Shown here: positions 24,401-36,600 of the stretch, piece by piece
Layout: each line of letters starts with the position of its first letter
Numbering within the stretch: position 1 is the stretch's first letter
Assembly: GCF_020740795.1 (NCBI RefSeq)
Contig: NC_067285.1
Location: 75,740,342-75,804,341 of the forward strand
Length of the DNA: 64,000 nt
Direction of reading: 5' to 3'
Origin: Apus apus
Taxonomy: Eukaryota; Chordata; Aves; Apodiformes; Apodidae
Translations under genes and position numbers: made by a program
Notes under the pieces: model-generated
Seen by the model: the letters and a program-made list of their open reading frames with translations, nothing else
What the model was told of the DNA's origin: nothing
Database searches by the model: none

Positions 24401-26778
24401 GTGATGTACGGAATGATTCTAGTTACAGCTAGTGAAGCATGGCTAGCAGTGAATCACGTCTCTGTTCTGAGGATACCAATGGCAGATGATGAAATGAAAG
24501 AGTTGCTTAGGTCCTTTAAATATAGAATTATTTTTCTTTTGCTCTAGGATCTTGTAGAAATCTGTTTTCCCATTGAGAATACAATTTACATGGTTACTGT
24601 ATTTGTTACCAAAAAAACCCCCACCACCTAAATAGGTTTCAGGTTATTATTTTTCATGACAATTTAAGAATTTGCCACTTAAGGTCTAAGCTAGTATGTT
24701 TAGCTTTTTCTGATTTTTGGCAGAGTTGAAATACAGTTTTCTGCAGTCTCCTATTTAAAAACCTGCTGTATTATCAGTTCCAATGTGTATCTTGTTTAAT
24801 TTATTTTTTTTTTAAAGAACATATTTTCCTTAATGATTTATGTTTTTTTCCCTTCGAACAGCAATGGAAAAAAACATCATAAATGCTATAGAATATATTA
24901 AAAACTTTTAGTCTTAGGGTTGTATGTGAGTTATATAACTTTTGAATCCACGTATGCTGTTATACTTAACGGGATTATTTACTGTCATTGTAGGAGTTAC
25001 GTTATAAATACTACATGGAATGTCAGAAGCTCACCAGTGATTTCAAGACACAGACTTTACCTGCGAATAAAAAGTATAAATTTGTAACTGCAGAGGCTTT
25101 GCAGGATAGGTCCTCAGGAACTGATTCTGTGTCTTCACCTACCAAAGCAAGTAACAGAGACACAGTGAAAATGGGAGCCCTGCAAAAAACAGATGGCTTT
25201 GATGGGAGAAGCTTTTCTGGAGCCAGTAATCACAGCACCCCATCCACAAGTATTAACTTTACTGAAACAAATGGTGACTTAAAATTACTCCAAGAGAGAA
25301 GTTCCCAGGAAGTAACCACTCCAGCCTTACCAGAAAACTCTGAAGACTTAGTAATGAAAGAGAAATTACCCATTCAGGCATCATCAGTTACTGTTTCCAA
25401 CAACATAGATACAAATTCTGGCATTTCATCTGGCTTAAAAACAGCAGCACCAGAAGCTGTTAATGTTTCAAATTCAGAGTTTCTAGATATTTCTGCGGAC
25501 AGACTTTCTGCTTCACCTTTTGCTTTCAGTGCATGTAATAACTCATTACCCAGATTTATTAAAGATGGATGTACATCTTCTTTTAAAAAGAAGGAAAGGA
25601 AATATGTTTTCCCTCAGTTTTATCTAGGAAAATGTGATCATGCAGGTAAAACTGATAGCCAGGATGAAGGCAAATTTAACAAACACGGTCCTGTAACCAA
25701 AGCCACAGTCTCTGATGCTTCAACCAGTTCTAATTTAGACTCAGCAGAACAAGATAAGCCTGATCTTTCATTTCCCATTGGCAATTCAGAAAGAGATTGT
25801 TTTGCAGAATTGGGAGTCAGCAATTCATTTAAGGTTTTTCCATTTTCCTCAGTTTTTAGCCGATCTGAGAAGCCGTCTGACAAAAATGCATCATCTCACG
25901 TGAGAGAGAGAACACTTTCTTCAAAGGAAACCACAGAATATGGTACACAGAAACCATCTGCCTCATGGGAAAAAAAAGCTAATGCGTCAGAATGCACCAC
26001 AAATGTATCTTGCAGTACTTCAGAAACCAACACTGCAGCTGGGATGAATGATGTTTCTGAGTCCCCTCTTCTCCACAGCAACTGTGTATTTTCCTTCAGC
26101 AATAACTGTTTTCGGTTGCCTTCACCAGTATTTACATTTGGAAGTGTCGTCAGGAATACCTCTGATTCACTGACTTCCTCTGGGGTTTTGTCTGGAAATG
26201 GTACTGAACAAACAGAAAAAGAGAAGATGAAATCTCCTGGCAAGACACTAAGTCCAGGGAAGCCTCTGTCTGCAAAGTGTGCAGAGCCAACTTCTAGACA
26301 CAGTCATCCAAAATGTGAAGGTTCTTTCTTTCCTATGAGCTCATCAAAGAAAACTGAAAGTGCAGAAATGGTGGTTGATTGTAATTCTTCTTGTAGTCAG
26401 ACTTTGTGTTCAGTTCTTCTTCCTGCTAAACACAAGAATGCATCTTCCACTTCACTCATTACAGCAACAGAACAAGAAACAAAGGTAAAAGATGAAGAAA
26501 GTGTTGCTGAGAGCAACTGTTCCTGTCCTGGGAGGGAAAATGAACCTGACTCTGAACAGTTTCAGAATGGAGCTTGTTCTGTTCCTGGCACATTCAATGA
26601 TCCATCATTAGGAGATTCTGGGCTTACAGTAAATGAGGCAGGAGGAATGCCAAGTGACAGCGATTCTGACACTGAAGATCTAAGTCAGACATCTGTCTCT
26701 ACTGACACCAGCAGTGCATCAGAGTATTTTTCTGTTGCTGAAGACAAAATAGCTACTAGAAGAAAATCAGAGACATGA
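17826..26778 (+). CDS. TRIM-type RING/B-box/coiled-coil protein with SPRY-less Ser-rich tail
   Basis: Eight exons join in one frame: 17826-18359, 19763-19849, 20045-20278, 21983-22005, 22904-23049, 23626-23726, 23822-23923 and 24994-26778. They give 1003 residues. The RING finger uses C7, C10, C23, H25, C28, C31, C73 and C76. B-box 2 uses C132, H135, C144, C147, C152, C155, H160 and H165. Residues 179-285 form the coiled coil, and exons of 234 and 23 nt are typical of TRIM genes. In many relatives a PRY-SPRY domain follows; here there is a roughly 700-residue Ser/Thr/Asn-rich, probably disordered tail with four F-x-F motifs and an acidic end. By family it should be an E3 ubiquitin ligase that dimerises through its coiled coil; substrate and location are unknown. 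The ATG at 17826 was chosen because the RING starts six residues later, although the frame stays open upstream. I do not recognise a named orthologue. Confidence 0.85.
19763..19849 (+). CDS. TRIM gene exon 2: coiled-coil start
   Basis: The 87-bp exon codes LTFFSSLKKMRIINEKLMNE and ends PNDTD before gtgagt. It corresponds to the roughly 96-bp exon found at this place in many TRIM genes. Confidence 0.88.
20045..20278 (+). CDS. TRIM gene exon 3: coiled coil
   Basis: The 234-bp exon codes 78 residues rich in Lys and Glu, such as FGEIFKTLEKKKWQLLEDVE and CDKLVHECDPQRFLE. Size and content match the standard TRIM coiled-coil exon. Confidence 0.92.
21983..22005 (+). CDS. TRIM gene exon 4: 23-nt micro-exon
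   Basis: The micro-exon codes VACGLNT plus two bases of Arg, between ttatttatag and gtatgt. A 23-nt exon after the coiled coil is a hallmark of TRIM genes with SPRY ends. The downstream T-run at 22015-22034 may help its recognition. Confidence 0.88.
22015..22034 (+). promoter_or_regulatory. T-run just downstream of the micro-exon donor
   Basis: Twenty T start nine bases after the micro-exon splice donor. U-rich tracts in this position are known to bind TIA-1-type factors and strengthen U1 recognition. A role here is inferred. Confidence 0.4.
22904..23049 (+). CDS. TRIM gene exon 5
   Basis: The 146-bp exon follows atttccag and ends before gtaggg. It codes MKTQLDLMNIASSYEKPPEY and ends LMPVNVGIVK plus one base. 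It lies after the coiled coil. Confidence 0.85.
23626..23726 (+). CDS. TRIM gene exon 6
   Basis: The 101-bp exon, bounded by ttctaatag and gtaagt, codes IPSGGTENSTKNTLFKTNTK and ends KNITNTFL. It is polar and has no recognised domain. Confidence 0.82.
23822..23923 (+). CDS. TRIM gene exon 7
   Basis: The 102-bp exon is in phase 0 on both sides, so skipping it would keep the frame. It codes PVAGQEEALSDGSRICTRLM and ends AFQNMSHE. The acceptor is tttttcag and the donor gtatga. Confidence 0.82.
24994..26778 (+). CDS. TRIM gene exon 8: long disordered C-terminal tail
   Basis: A single 1785-bp exon codes residues 410-1003. Ser, Thr and Asn dominate. F-x-F motifs occur at about residues 585-587 (FAF), 691-693 (FPF), 775-777 (FSF) and 789-792 (FTFG). 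The end is acidic and Ser-rich (SDSDSDTEDLSQTSVS), followed by EYFSVAED and a basic TRRKSET terminus. There is no SPRY or other fold that I recognise. Confidence 0.9.
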   Translation, partial: ELRYKYYMECQKLTSDFKTQTLPANKKYKFVTAEALQDRSSGTDSVSSPTKASNRDTVKMGALQKTDGFDGRSFSGASNHSTPSTSINFTETNGDLKLLQERSSQEVTTPALPENSEDLVMKEKLPIQASSVTVSNNIDTNSGISSGLKTAAPEAVNVSNSEFLDISADRLSASPFAFSACNNSLPRFIKDGCTSSFKKKERKYVFPQFYLGKCDHAGKTDSQDEGKFNKHGPVTKATVSDASTSSNLDSAEQDKPDLSFPIGNSERDCFAELGVSNSFKVFPFSSVFSRSEKPSDKNASSHVRERTLSSKETTEYGTQKPSASWEKKANASECTTNVSCSTSETNTAAGMNDVSESPLLHSNCVFSFSNNCFRLPSPVFTFGSVVRNTSDSLTSSGVLSGNGTEQTEKEKMKSPGKTLSPGKPLSAKCAEPTSRHSHPKCEGSFFPMSSSKKTESAEMVVDCNSSCSQTLCSVLLPAKHKNASSTSLITATEQETKVKDEESVAESNCSCPGRENEPDSEQFQNGACSVPGTFNDPSLGDSGLTVNEAGGMPSDSDSDTEDLSQTSVSTDTSSASEYFSVAEDKIATRRKSET

Positions 26779-28660
26779 AGAGAGCTAAATGGAAGATAAC
26801 TATACTTAAATAAGCTGAAATTAAATAAATGCTACTTAACACATTAAAAAGTGGGGATACCTGTGATTTTTACAGCTGTTGTTCTCCCTAATTCTTGTCA
26901 ATTGAGGTATCTCTGAGTTAGGAACAAATACTTATTACCAAGTATAATGTACAAAAGTGATTTTTATAGTACAAATCCAAACTGAAGAAAAAAACAAAAA
27001 TGTCATGTCTTGCTAAAGATTCAAGTATGACAATGTATGCTGTGTATTTAAGAGCACAGACCTTCTGAGAAGTACCACCAGGGTAGTGTGGTAGTGGGGC
27101 ACTGAGTTGTCCCAGTGCAGTGAAGGTGCAGTGAAGCCTCAGCAAGAGGAAGCAGAATATTGCTGTTTCAGTAAAGCAGCACGTGCACTAGGGTTAAATC
27201 AGTAAGAGTACAGGCAATAGTATTCACTTTATAGGGAGGGAGGAAAGCCATGGGGAAAATAAAGGATGTTGAAGCGCACTACTGACTGTTGCCTTGCATA
27301 TCTCCCTTTGGCTGTTTTCTTTTTCTGCGATTTGTTTGATGTATATTGAACATGCAAATTCTAGTGTCATTTCAATAATTTTTCTTAGCCTTTGAAATTG
27401 AAACACCACATGGATGTTCTTGTTACACATTGCAGAAGGGTGTCAGCTACACTTGTGAAATGTTGCCTTTCAGAAAACGGTCACAACTCATGTTCCTTTT
27501 GGCACCAGTGTGGGAATCAGTTGACAGTTATTAACTCAGTGTTTTGATGAAAGCATTAGGAGAAGTGAGCTTTTAAAACACAAAAATCTTCATACAAATT
27601 TTGTGTAAGGGCAGGAAAAAAGAAAAACAGCACTTCTCACTAAGTATAAATGATCCAGAACTCACTGAATTTATAGTCTGTGAACTATGATGCAAAGTGA
27701 AGATAAAAATACCATCTTTTCTAATTTATTAACAGTTTTGTTGCATCCAAGATATAACTGTTCTTTAGCTATTAGAATACACAGGTGGTAGTACTATTTC
27801 AGATTAAAGTTCTATTTCATTTAGTGTTCACTCTAGCAGGAACTGGTGCAGGATTTTAAATAAATTAATCCTGCATTAGGTAGATATGTCAACTGGCAAA
27901 TACAAGATCAAAACATTTAATATCCCTTCAGAACATTTTACTGGCAACTAGATAGTCATCTTTAAAAAAAAAAAAGTTTCCAATTTGTCTTTGTCATTTC
28001 ATAAGAGAAGTATTACTTAAGTTTAAGTGTCTGCAGAGTACTTAGAAATACTCTTTTTAGTTTAGGAAACACTGCCCTAATTTAAATTTTATTTATGTTA
28101 AACTCTTGGCCTCAACTTTTCTGTGGCATTGCATACTTCTTAACATGTGCTGGAAAATTGTTTCTAGAACTTACAAAATTTACTAATATTCCCTTTGCAT
28201 CTGCATTACAGCAAGGAAGGTGGTAAAAGTTGTTTTTGTAGTTAGGTTAATATCTTAAGTCCTGCTGTACTTCAGTTTTCTATTAAGCATTGTTCTACTT
28301 CCATCTCTAGACAATCCTGTCATGTCCTTCTGCATGTGTGGGAGAAAAGTGTTGAAAAGGTATTAAATTACTGGAAGACAAAGGCTGGGGGTGATCATAG
28401 TGGCAGAAAGTGTTACATGTGCAGGTTGTTCTTGCTATAATGAAAATGAGAGTAATGGAACCATTTTAGAGAGATGGATAAGGCATCAATAAAAACTTGT
28501 TCCCAGAAGGTTGTAGAAAATGTTTTCTGCTACAGTAACAAAAAAGTTTCTAATGAGTTCCAGTTATTCAGAAATCCTGCTGAGTCATAAAATTGCCTAT
28601 TTTTTACGTATCTTCTGTTCATGTCTGTTACAGTGTTTCTTGAGAGTCTAATAAAGTTAA
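26779..28660 (+). other. Probable 3' UTR of the TRIM gene
   Basis: Non-coding AT-rich sequence follows the TGA. AATAAA occurs at 26824-26829, soon after the stop, and again at 28650-28655; others such as near 27256 are possible. The transcript could end early or extend close to 28.7 kb. Confidence 0.4.
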
Positions 28661-30555
28661 TTTTTCACTAAAAGACCCAGTATCTGCTTTAAAATACACC
28701 TTATACAATTATAAAGCAAATAAACAGCTATGACACTCCTAAAAACAGAAATTGTTGATGTTTGGGTTCCAGTCCAAGTGTATTATAGCTCAGCATTAAG
28801 GTTTTACAGGGAAGATAAAATGACAGGCAGGAGGAGGTTTTATTTACAATAGATCCCAGTAAAATTACAGTCCACTCAGAAATTGTCAGTAAAATTATCA
28901 GTTTTTCTTGTATTTTCACAGGTTGATTCCTTGGTCATTTCTACTTAACCACTTGGTCATCTTTTACTATTGACTCCTTACTAGAAGCTGTAACAGGAGA
29001 GAGGTGCTTTTTGTGTACCTTATTGAAAGTGAAATGTTGGCTGCTGTTAGTTACTAGGAACCACTGTTACTAGTGCTTTAAGAGGCATTACTTTCTTACA
29101 CATATAAAATTACCCTGTGATTGACCTCATAAGTTTGTCTTTGCGCCAGGATTCCATCCTGATTTGTCAAATTACTAAGAATACAATAGGGGCAATTTCT
29201 GACTTTATTCCTAGGTCAATTAATTGTGTCTTAGCTAAAAAGAAAGCTCCAGTTATACTGGAGAAATACAAACATGGAATTGTTTAAATAAGGTCACTTC
29301 TGCCCTAGCTGAGCAACAGTTGTGCAAGATTTATCTACATATGGCATGACTTCCCAGACAGTAAAGAGTAATTTGAGTAAATCTTACTGTCCAAGCAGAG
29401 TTAAAGCAGACTTTTCTTCCACTGTGTTCCATTTCTGTCACAATTTTGTTTCACAAAACAGGAAAGGAAAAATGGTAGCTCAGCAGTGCAGACTACATAG
29501 AGGTTTTCCCCCAATGTCTCCTCGCAACATGTTGCATGTAGTTAAATGCTGACTAAGGAGACTTCAAGTCAAAGACTTCATGAGTGATCATTTGCTGAGC
29601 ACCAGAGCTAATTCGAAGAAGTAGGATTCTGAATTGTCCTTAATGCATATTCTTATTAACAGAGTATAACTTCCATCACTATGTTGGTCATTATAAAATA
29701 GTGTGTGGCAGCAAGGACTGCTGTCAAAACCCAATTTTCCTAAATTACCTAAACATTAGCATGTGTGAGTATATTTTTTCAGACTATGAGTAGCCTAAAA
29801 TGTAGTGTTAAACTGAAAAATTTTCAGGAATAGTATGAAAATAATGCTGAAAATTTTTGTCTTTCTAGCAAAAAACAAGAATATATTTTACTGAACTCAG
29901 TAATTTCTATTGCAAGGGCCTTTTTGACAAGTATGCTAGAGGCATCCTGGAACTTTCTGTATATTAGGGATATGAGGCAAAAATTGAAGCAATTCTATGT
30001 ATTGTTGGAACATTTTATTAATCACACTTCATTGTACAGATACAAAGCCCTCTTTATACTTAAAATTTTGTAGACTAAGATTCCAGACAGATTTAAAAGC
30101 TTTTTTAACGGTGCATGAAGGTACTATTTCATAACTTCATAGAAACCTTGGAATATAATTAGAACAATTTATTTTATTATAATTGCCAAAGTAATTGCTG
30201 ACCATTCTTCAAAATAGCCTGAAAGTTTCCAGTGCCAATCTCACAGCTGTCTGAACTATGACATTTGTTAAGTGTATTTCTGAGAGCTGTCTTAACATAC
30301 GTATCACTGCCTGAAAAAAAAAAGTACAATAGCAGTTTTCTAATCTATCAGAAACAGTTATTTGACATTGGAGCTGCTAAAATATCAGTGTACAGGGTTA
30401 ATTTTCTAAAGTAAACTTGGGATTATTAATAGTAGATATTACTGAAGCTTTACTATAAAACAAATTTGATAACTCGTACTTAGTCACTTCTTTATTTAAA
30501 AGGCAGCTGATCTCTATAGTAAGAGATGTTTGTTGCTTTTCTTTTTTTTTTTCCT
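28661..30555. other. Convergent intergenic region and DDX60 3' UTR
   Basis: No gene is recognised between the TRIM and DDX60 ends. On the minus strand AATAAA appears at 30491-30496, about 60 bases after the DDX60 stop, and near 30014-30019. These are candidate DDX60 poly(A) signals. Confidence 0.45.
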
Positions 30556-30658
30556 TCAGGTAATACAGTTCAGCTTCTCTTCATAGATTTTACCCAGTTC
30601 TTGAAATGCCAGTAGAACATTGTCATTTGGATCATCACACAGTTCACTCAGTGATGTT
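30556..30658 (-). CDS. DDX60: DDX60 terminal coding exon
   Basis: This codes [20 protein letters not shown] and ends KLNCIT then TGA at 30556-30558. The acceptor is cacaacag. Confidence 0.92.
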
Positions 30659-33600
30659 CTGTTGTGTTTTGGTTTTTTAAAACAAACAAACAAAAAAAAC
30701 AAAACAAAAAAACATGGTTTCATTTTAAGTAGCTTTAAAGATTAAATATATTCTATATTAAAAAGCAGTTTATCATACCCAATAGACTTTATGAGGAGTG
30801 AAAAATCCTTGAGGGCATAGTAAGCATCTCCTTCATTTAACCTAAAGAAAGAAATAAATTCAAATGTTTGTGCATTATAACTTAGTCTCCCTTTAAATAA
30901 AGCCTGTCATGTAGCTTAGGATGCAGAGACCATATTCCATGGCCTCAAACACTGACATATTAGTTCATAGGATTACTGTAGAGTAACTGCAAGTTTAAAA
31001 TAATTCCTAATGCTTAGAGCAATGTTTCTGCATTTACACTAAGCATATAAAAGACTCATGAGGAATATCTGGAAAGATATTATCTTGGGAACATGGCATC
31101 AACAGTTTGTGTCAGGCTAATTATTCAAACTAAACTGGAAAGATGAATCTGCTTCAGATTCATCTACTTCAGATGAATCTGCTGGATAAATTGAGAAGGA
31201 GATAGGGAAAGCTTTCTACAGAGGCTAAAGACCCTGTATTTTCCAAAAAGGACCACTGATTACCGACAAGCAACTTAATAAATTTAGTAATTAAGAACAA
31301 TTTTTAAAAGATTGCAGTCAGTATTGTGTTGAAAATAATAGCATTACAGAATGGTTTGGGCTGGAAGGAAACTTAAAAGATCACCCCTGCCATGGGCAGA
31401 GGCATCTTTCACTAGATTGGCTTGATAGAATCAAATAACGTAATAATGTAATCAATATGTTTGTCTTGATAATGTCACATTAGTGCCAAACTCTGCTATT
31501 GTAACTACAGCAGTGCATGGAATATATATTCTAATTGCTCTTAACGGAATATTCTTTGAAGAGCTTACAAAAAAGCAGATTATATGCTCCCAACATCACC
31601 CTCAGGCAGCAGAGTGAGGTGATATTTTCTTATTCATAAATAAAAGTTGCTGACTGTGAGCATGGGGGCTAAATAAAGATACTTGATACAGTAGTTGGGA
31701 GAGAGAACTTGTGATTCAGCTTTTTTGAGCTGAGGCTGGGAATAAAACAGGTACATGAATGGCATTAAGAACTGCAAGCTAGAAGTTTTATAAAAAGATG
31801 GATTTAATGAACAAGATTCCAGAAGGCCAGTGAGGATCCAAGATGAAAGTGATAAAGATGAAATGGCAAGACATCTTTTTAGCAGGTGCATCTCTAGAAG
31901 ACTGAAGAGGACAACAGAGCTGTAGATGGTAAGAGCAGAAGAAAAAAATCTCAAATTTAGCTTCTGAGAAGGAAAAACAGAAGACTGATGCAGTGTGTAA
32001 GTTGCTTAATTAGGAAGGTGAAAGTGTCTCAAAGATTATTTATTTGGAGCTCTATCGAGTGTAAGAGCTTGACAGGCTCTTCAGAAGTGGTTTTTATCAT
32101 GGTTTTTTCACAATGAAAATGATCAGCGAAGTCCCTGAAATGAGGAAGCCCAATGCCATAGTCTAGAATATGGTAACATAGTAGCAAAGAGATGTTCAAA
32201 GTTTAGGCAAATTATAAAGGAACAAACACATTAAAGGAGAAATTCATGATCTGTGTTAAACAGACAAGAGAGTGTAAAAGAAAACATTAAAACTCCAGTT
32301 TTGGAAAAGTTAGAGCATAAGTGATCCAGGAGGAAAGAAGAGAGGAAGAGTGCAGGTGACACAGACTTCGACATAAATAGATAACAGCAGTGATCAACCA
32401 GCTTGGGCACAGCATTTTTAGTGGCTTGTTTTTTTTCCCTTTAAAGAGAGATGAAGGTATGACTGAATTATCAGGACAAGTTGCTAAACATTTAAAAATA
32501 TTAGGAAAAGGGGGAGTATTCAAGTAATACTGATACAAATACTGAATTGCTGGCAAATTGTGCTTTGTTACTGTGAAAGTCAGGTTTCCATGATGACAGT
32601 CTTCCTGCACCAGAAAATAATTTTGTTTTGGATGCAGCAAGCAATGAGAGGTAGTTAGAGATGATGCCACTCTTTGGTCAAAATAACCCATGTCACAAAA
32701 GTCAAGACCTCCCATTTATGGTACTGTTTTGGATACCTGGCTAAATCCTTTACAGACATTGCCTTTGGACTTTCATGTAGTGTATCTTTTATTCTCATTA
32801 AAATGTTCAACTAATTAACCATATTTAACAGCTATTCCACCCCTAAGTTCTGGAGGGAGAAGGTTTTAAAAGCAAAGAGATGCCACATTGTAAACAATGC
32901 TGCTGTTTAACAGTATTTAAAATGCAAGTACATACCAGTTATCAGTTGTCAATGCAGTCAAGGAGCCATGCTTATAAAAGTCCAGCGCATATGCATTGAG
33001 TGGCATCCTCCTTCCTTGTCTATCATACTTTTTCAAAGAAAGCAGGGGGCAGTTTGTGACATTAATTCCAAGGGATTGGAACACAGCCTTAAAAAAAAAG
33101 GAGAAAGTATCTGCTGAATAGCTATTGTAGTTTTGTTTATATGCCTATTTTGTCAAACCCACAGCTGGAAAGTCCCAGTCTTCTAATCCTGGACCTCTCA
33201 AAAAATCTGGAGCCAACAAGTACGTGTAGGCTGTAGACACTGTAAGTCACTTTTGTTAGTGAAGTGACTTAGATGGCAAGTGCAACTCTGGGACCTTCTG
33301 AATAATTAGTTTGACTAGGCCACTGGATTTCTCCAGAGTTTTATATGAGGATTTTTCTATATGCATAGGTCATGTATTCAGACTCTCTCACTGATGCTTT
33401 GAATGCATTAATTAACTTTAAGCATGGAGCATTTTAAGAGTGGAGGTGAGTTTCAAATCTACAGTTCTAGGAATTTTATTTTTTCTATTAAAGAATTATT
33501 AGCCACCTGATAATTCCCTAGTGCTACAAAGCCCATGTAGAAGATGCCAGTTAAATGCAAGGTAACAGTAAACATGTTGATGTATATTACAATTAAGCTA

Positions 33601-36600
33601 ATTCTAATGCTATCTAACATGATGACTGAAGTTCTAGTCGAGAAGCAAATAATCAATGTAACAATGCATAATGCATCCTTTTGCTAGTATCCTTGAGGCT
33701 ACTGTGTGATTGATGTTTTTTTTTAAAAAAAAACAACAACAAAACTCCTGATGAGAAAACAAACAGGGGATATTCACTTGTCTCAGAGTTGAAAGGAACA
33801 AAGGCCTTACAAGAAAGCCAACTACAGATTTCTTTTCCTACCTCCATCTATTCTGTGTTTCTTGCACTGTGCTCATATGGTGCTACTCAGTGCTGATTTT
33901 TTTGAGGGGAGACTTTTCAAATTGTTTCTCCTAAAGAGTGACGCTTGAGCATAGTGCCATAATACTAAAGAAAGGCAAGGAGATTGAAATTAAGATTTAT
34001 TTTTATTGAAATGTAATAAAATTCTTCCCCCCATTAAACTAATAACTTACTTTATTAATCATCTCCCCATGAAATAGATCATTATCAACTGTTCCAGATA
34101 AACATGCAAATGGTGAGATGGCAGATATACTTTTGGTGTTGTCCATCAAGTAAGAGGCTAGTTCAGAGCCATGCCAAATATTGGATGTAAAACCTAGGCA
34201 AGAAGTTTGAAATGCAACATAAGCTATGCAGTCAGAAGATCCCTTTCAGCAGTCTATTTTAAATGCAAGAAATTTTCAATTCAGTATATAATTATAAGAA
34301 ATACAGTTGATATTCTAAAATTAAATCCTTCTTGGTATGTTTGCTTCTTTTGCTCATAAGAACCTCTAGGCAATTGATTATAGTAATAAGAAAGCTTTTT
34401 ATGGTGGTGAATAATTATGTTTAAATCCCCTCCCTCACAACTTAAGCCTTTCTCCTTGACTCATCTGCAGCCGTAATTGCTAACAGCATGAAGTTGTGCA
34501 AAGGGAATGTTACTATTAGAAGACTTATTTTACCTCCATCTTTTATTCTGTCCTATATTGAAGAAAAATGGTGCATTTTTTTCAACCTATATTCACAGGT
34601 CTTAGTAGCTAGAAATCTAATAATTTGTACTGCTATCTTTTGGACTCCCAGCCAACATTTTTCTTGAAGTGTGGAGCTCTAAAGAATGATTATCCTAACT
34701 GTGGCTGTTAGGGCTTAAGTATGTGAAGGCAGTCATGTACAAGCACTCTGCTTTATTTAACCCACTATGAATTTCTGTTTTTACAGCAGCATGGTCTTTC
34801 AGTTGGATTATGGTCTACCTGTAACTTCAGTCACTATCTGTGTAAGACCTGTGCAGTTATTTCTGCATGTATTTTTACTTTTGATTTTCCTTTTCTAAAT
34901 AGATACTTATTCTTCATTTCCAAATCATTGAATCAACTTTACTTTCAGTCCTTTTGATGCAACCTATTCTGCTCTGTGTCATGGAAAGTATGCTGTAGTT
35001 ACACTGTTTATGACATTCATAAATTATCTCAGCAGTTTGACTTTTTCTTTTTCTTTTTTTTTTTTTTTTGCAGCCTTGCCCCAGATTACGGTAAGTAAGC
35101 GCAGGCAACTGTATTACACCTTCCATTTAAACAAGAAAATTAACTATTCAAGTAGAATAGGAAATTGCATTTCCACAGCTCACATACTGGGTAAAAGTTG
35201 CATTAGTATCACTAGTATATATAAAGGAATATATACCGAAAATGCAAGGCAGTCCATGCTTCACTTTTTAATTTGTAATTGCATCATTCTGTGATTTAGA
35301 GCTCATTTCCTATATTTTTCAAGCAAAATACCAAGCTGTGGGGTCCCTCCCTTGTTTAAATAAGCAATCTTACATTGAATATGAAAAAATAGGATTTCAC
35401 TATAGTGTTGCTAATGTTACACCATTATGCAGCACTTTCCAGTGCTCAGTACCGGAAATGGAAACTGCTATTTAACATTTCAAGCCATACATAGTACTCA
35501 ATCTTAGTTTGCATTCACTTTATCTGTTCATCTCCTCCAGTGCCTCATCTTTGTATTGACAACCACTCAACACAAAGCCTTCTATGATCCAGGAATTCTC
35601 TTACTTGATACACAGAGCAGATGATCAGATATGGTAGCTTGCGAAGTTATTTGAGCTTTTTTTTTTTTTCATTCTTACAGAGCAGAGACTAAAACAGTCA
35701 CTGTACCAGTGTAGGGAAAAAGGATGAATAAATGTAGTTATCTGCTATAATAAAGTGCTTCCTTACCTCAAAAATAGTATTTTTGAAGACATGTTATTTT
35801 TAGAGTAGCTAGGCAATGGAACAGTATATATTACATTGCATTTATCTCTCTCGCTTTCAGGAGGTAATGGAATTATGCAGTAGTTAAATATTTTTCACCC
35901 AAATTGCTTGGTAATTTTTATAGTCATGCCTTTTTGTATTGCTTTGGTTAACAGAACATCATTTATTGGCATAAGTAACTTAATTGATTGAAGAAATTGT
36001 ACAATTTTCTTCTTTAACTGTTACTTCAGTCTTAAGGCTGTTCAGACATTGAAAATCTAACCTTTGTAAGACTCTGAAAGCAATTCCAGTATCAGAGGCA
36101 TTTGAAGATCTGCAAGTGCATTGATCATTAAATAAAAAGGCTTTTATTCAATAATTACACTTTAGATATTTTTTCTTAGATAAAAAGTCCCTTTTTTATT
36201 TTCTCTACAAAATAAAATAATAGCAACTAAACTGAAACTTCTACCACTTACAATATAATCTATAATTCTTGTAAAGTAAAAGTGAAATAGAAATTGTATC
36301 TCTTTATTAGCATGTCTGAAGTTACCATATTTTTCTTTACAAAACAAGAATTAACCTAACTTTCCTAATAAAGCCAATTTCACAAATTAAGACTATGCAT
36401 TAATTTTTCACTTCCTACCTGTCTTTGACAGTGGAAGTCTGTATTCTTGTTCCATATCTGCCAGTTTTGCAGTTGTCAGAAGAAAATGAGCAAAATTTTT
36501 CTCTACTTTGGTGTTGTACTCATTTATAGCATCTTCAAAGTCTTCTGGCAGATCTTCTAGAAATACCTGAAATAATATGCAGTTTATTGCTTAATGTGAG

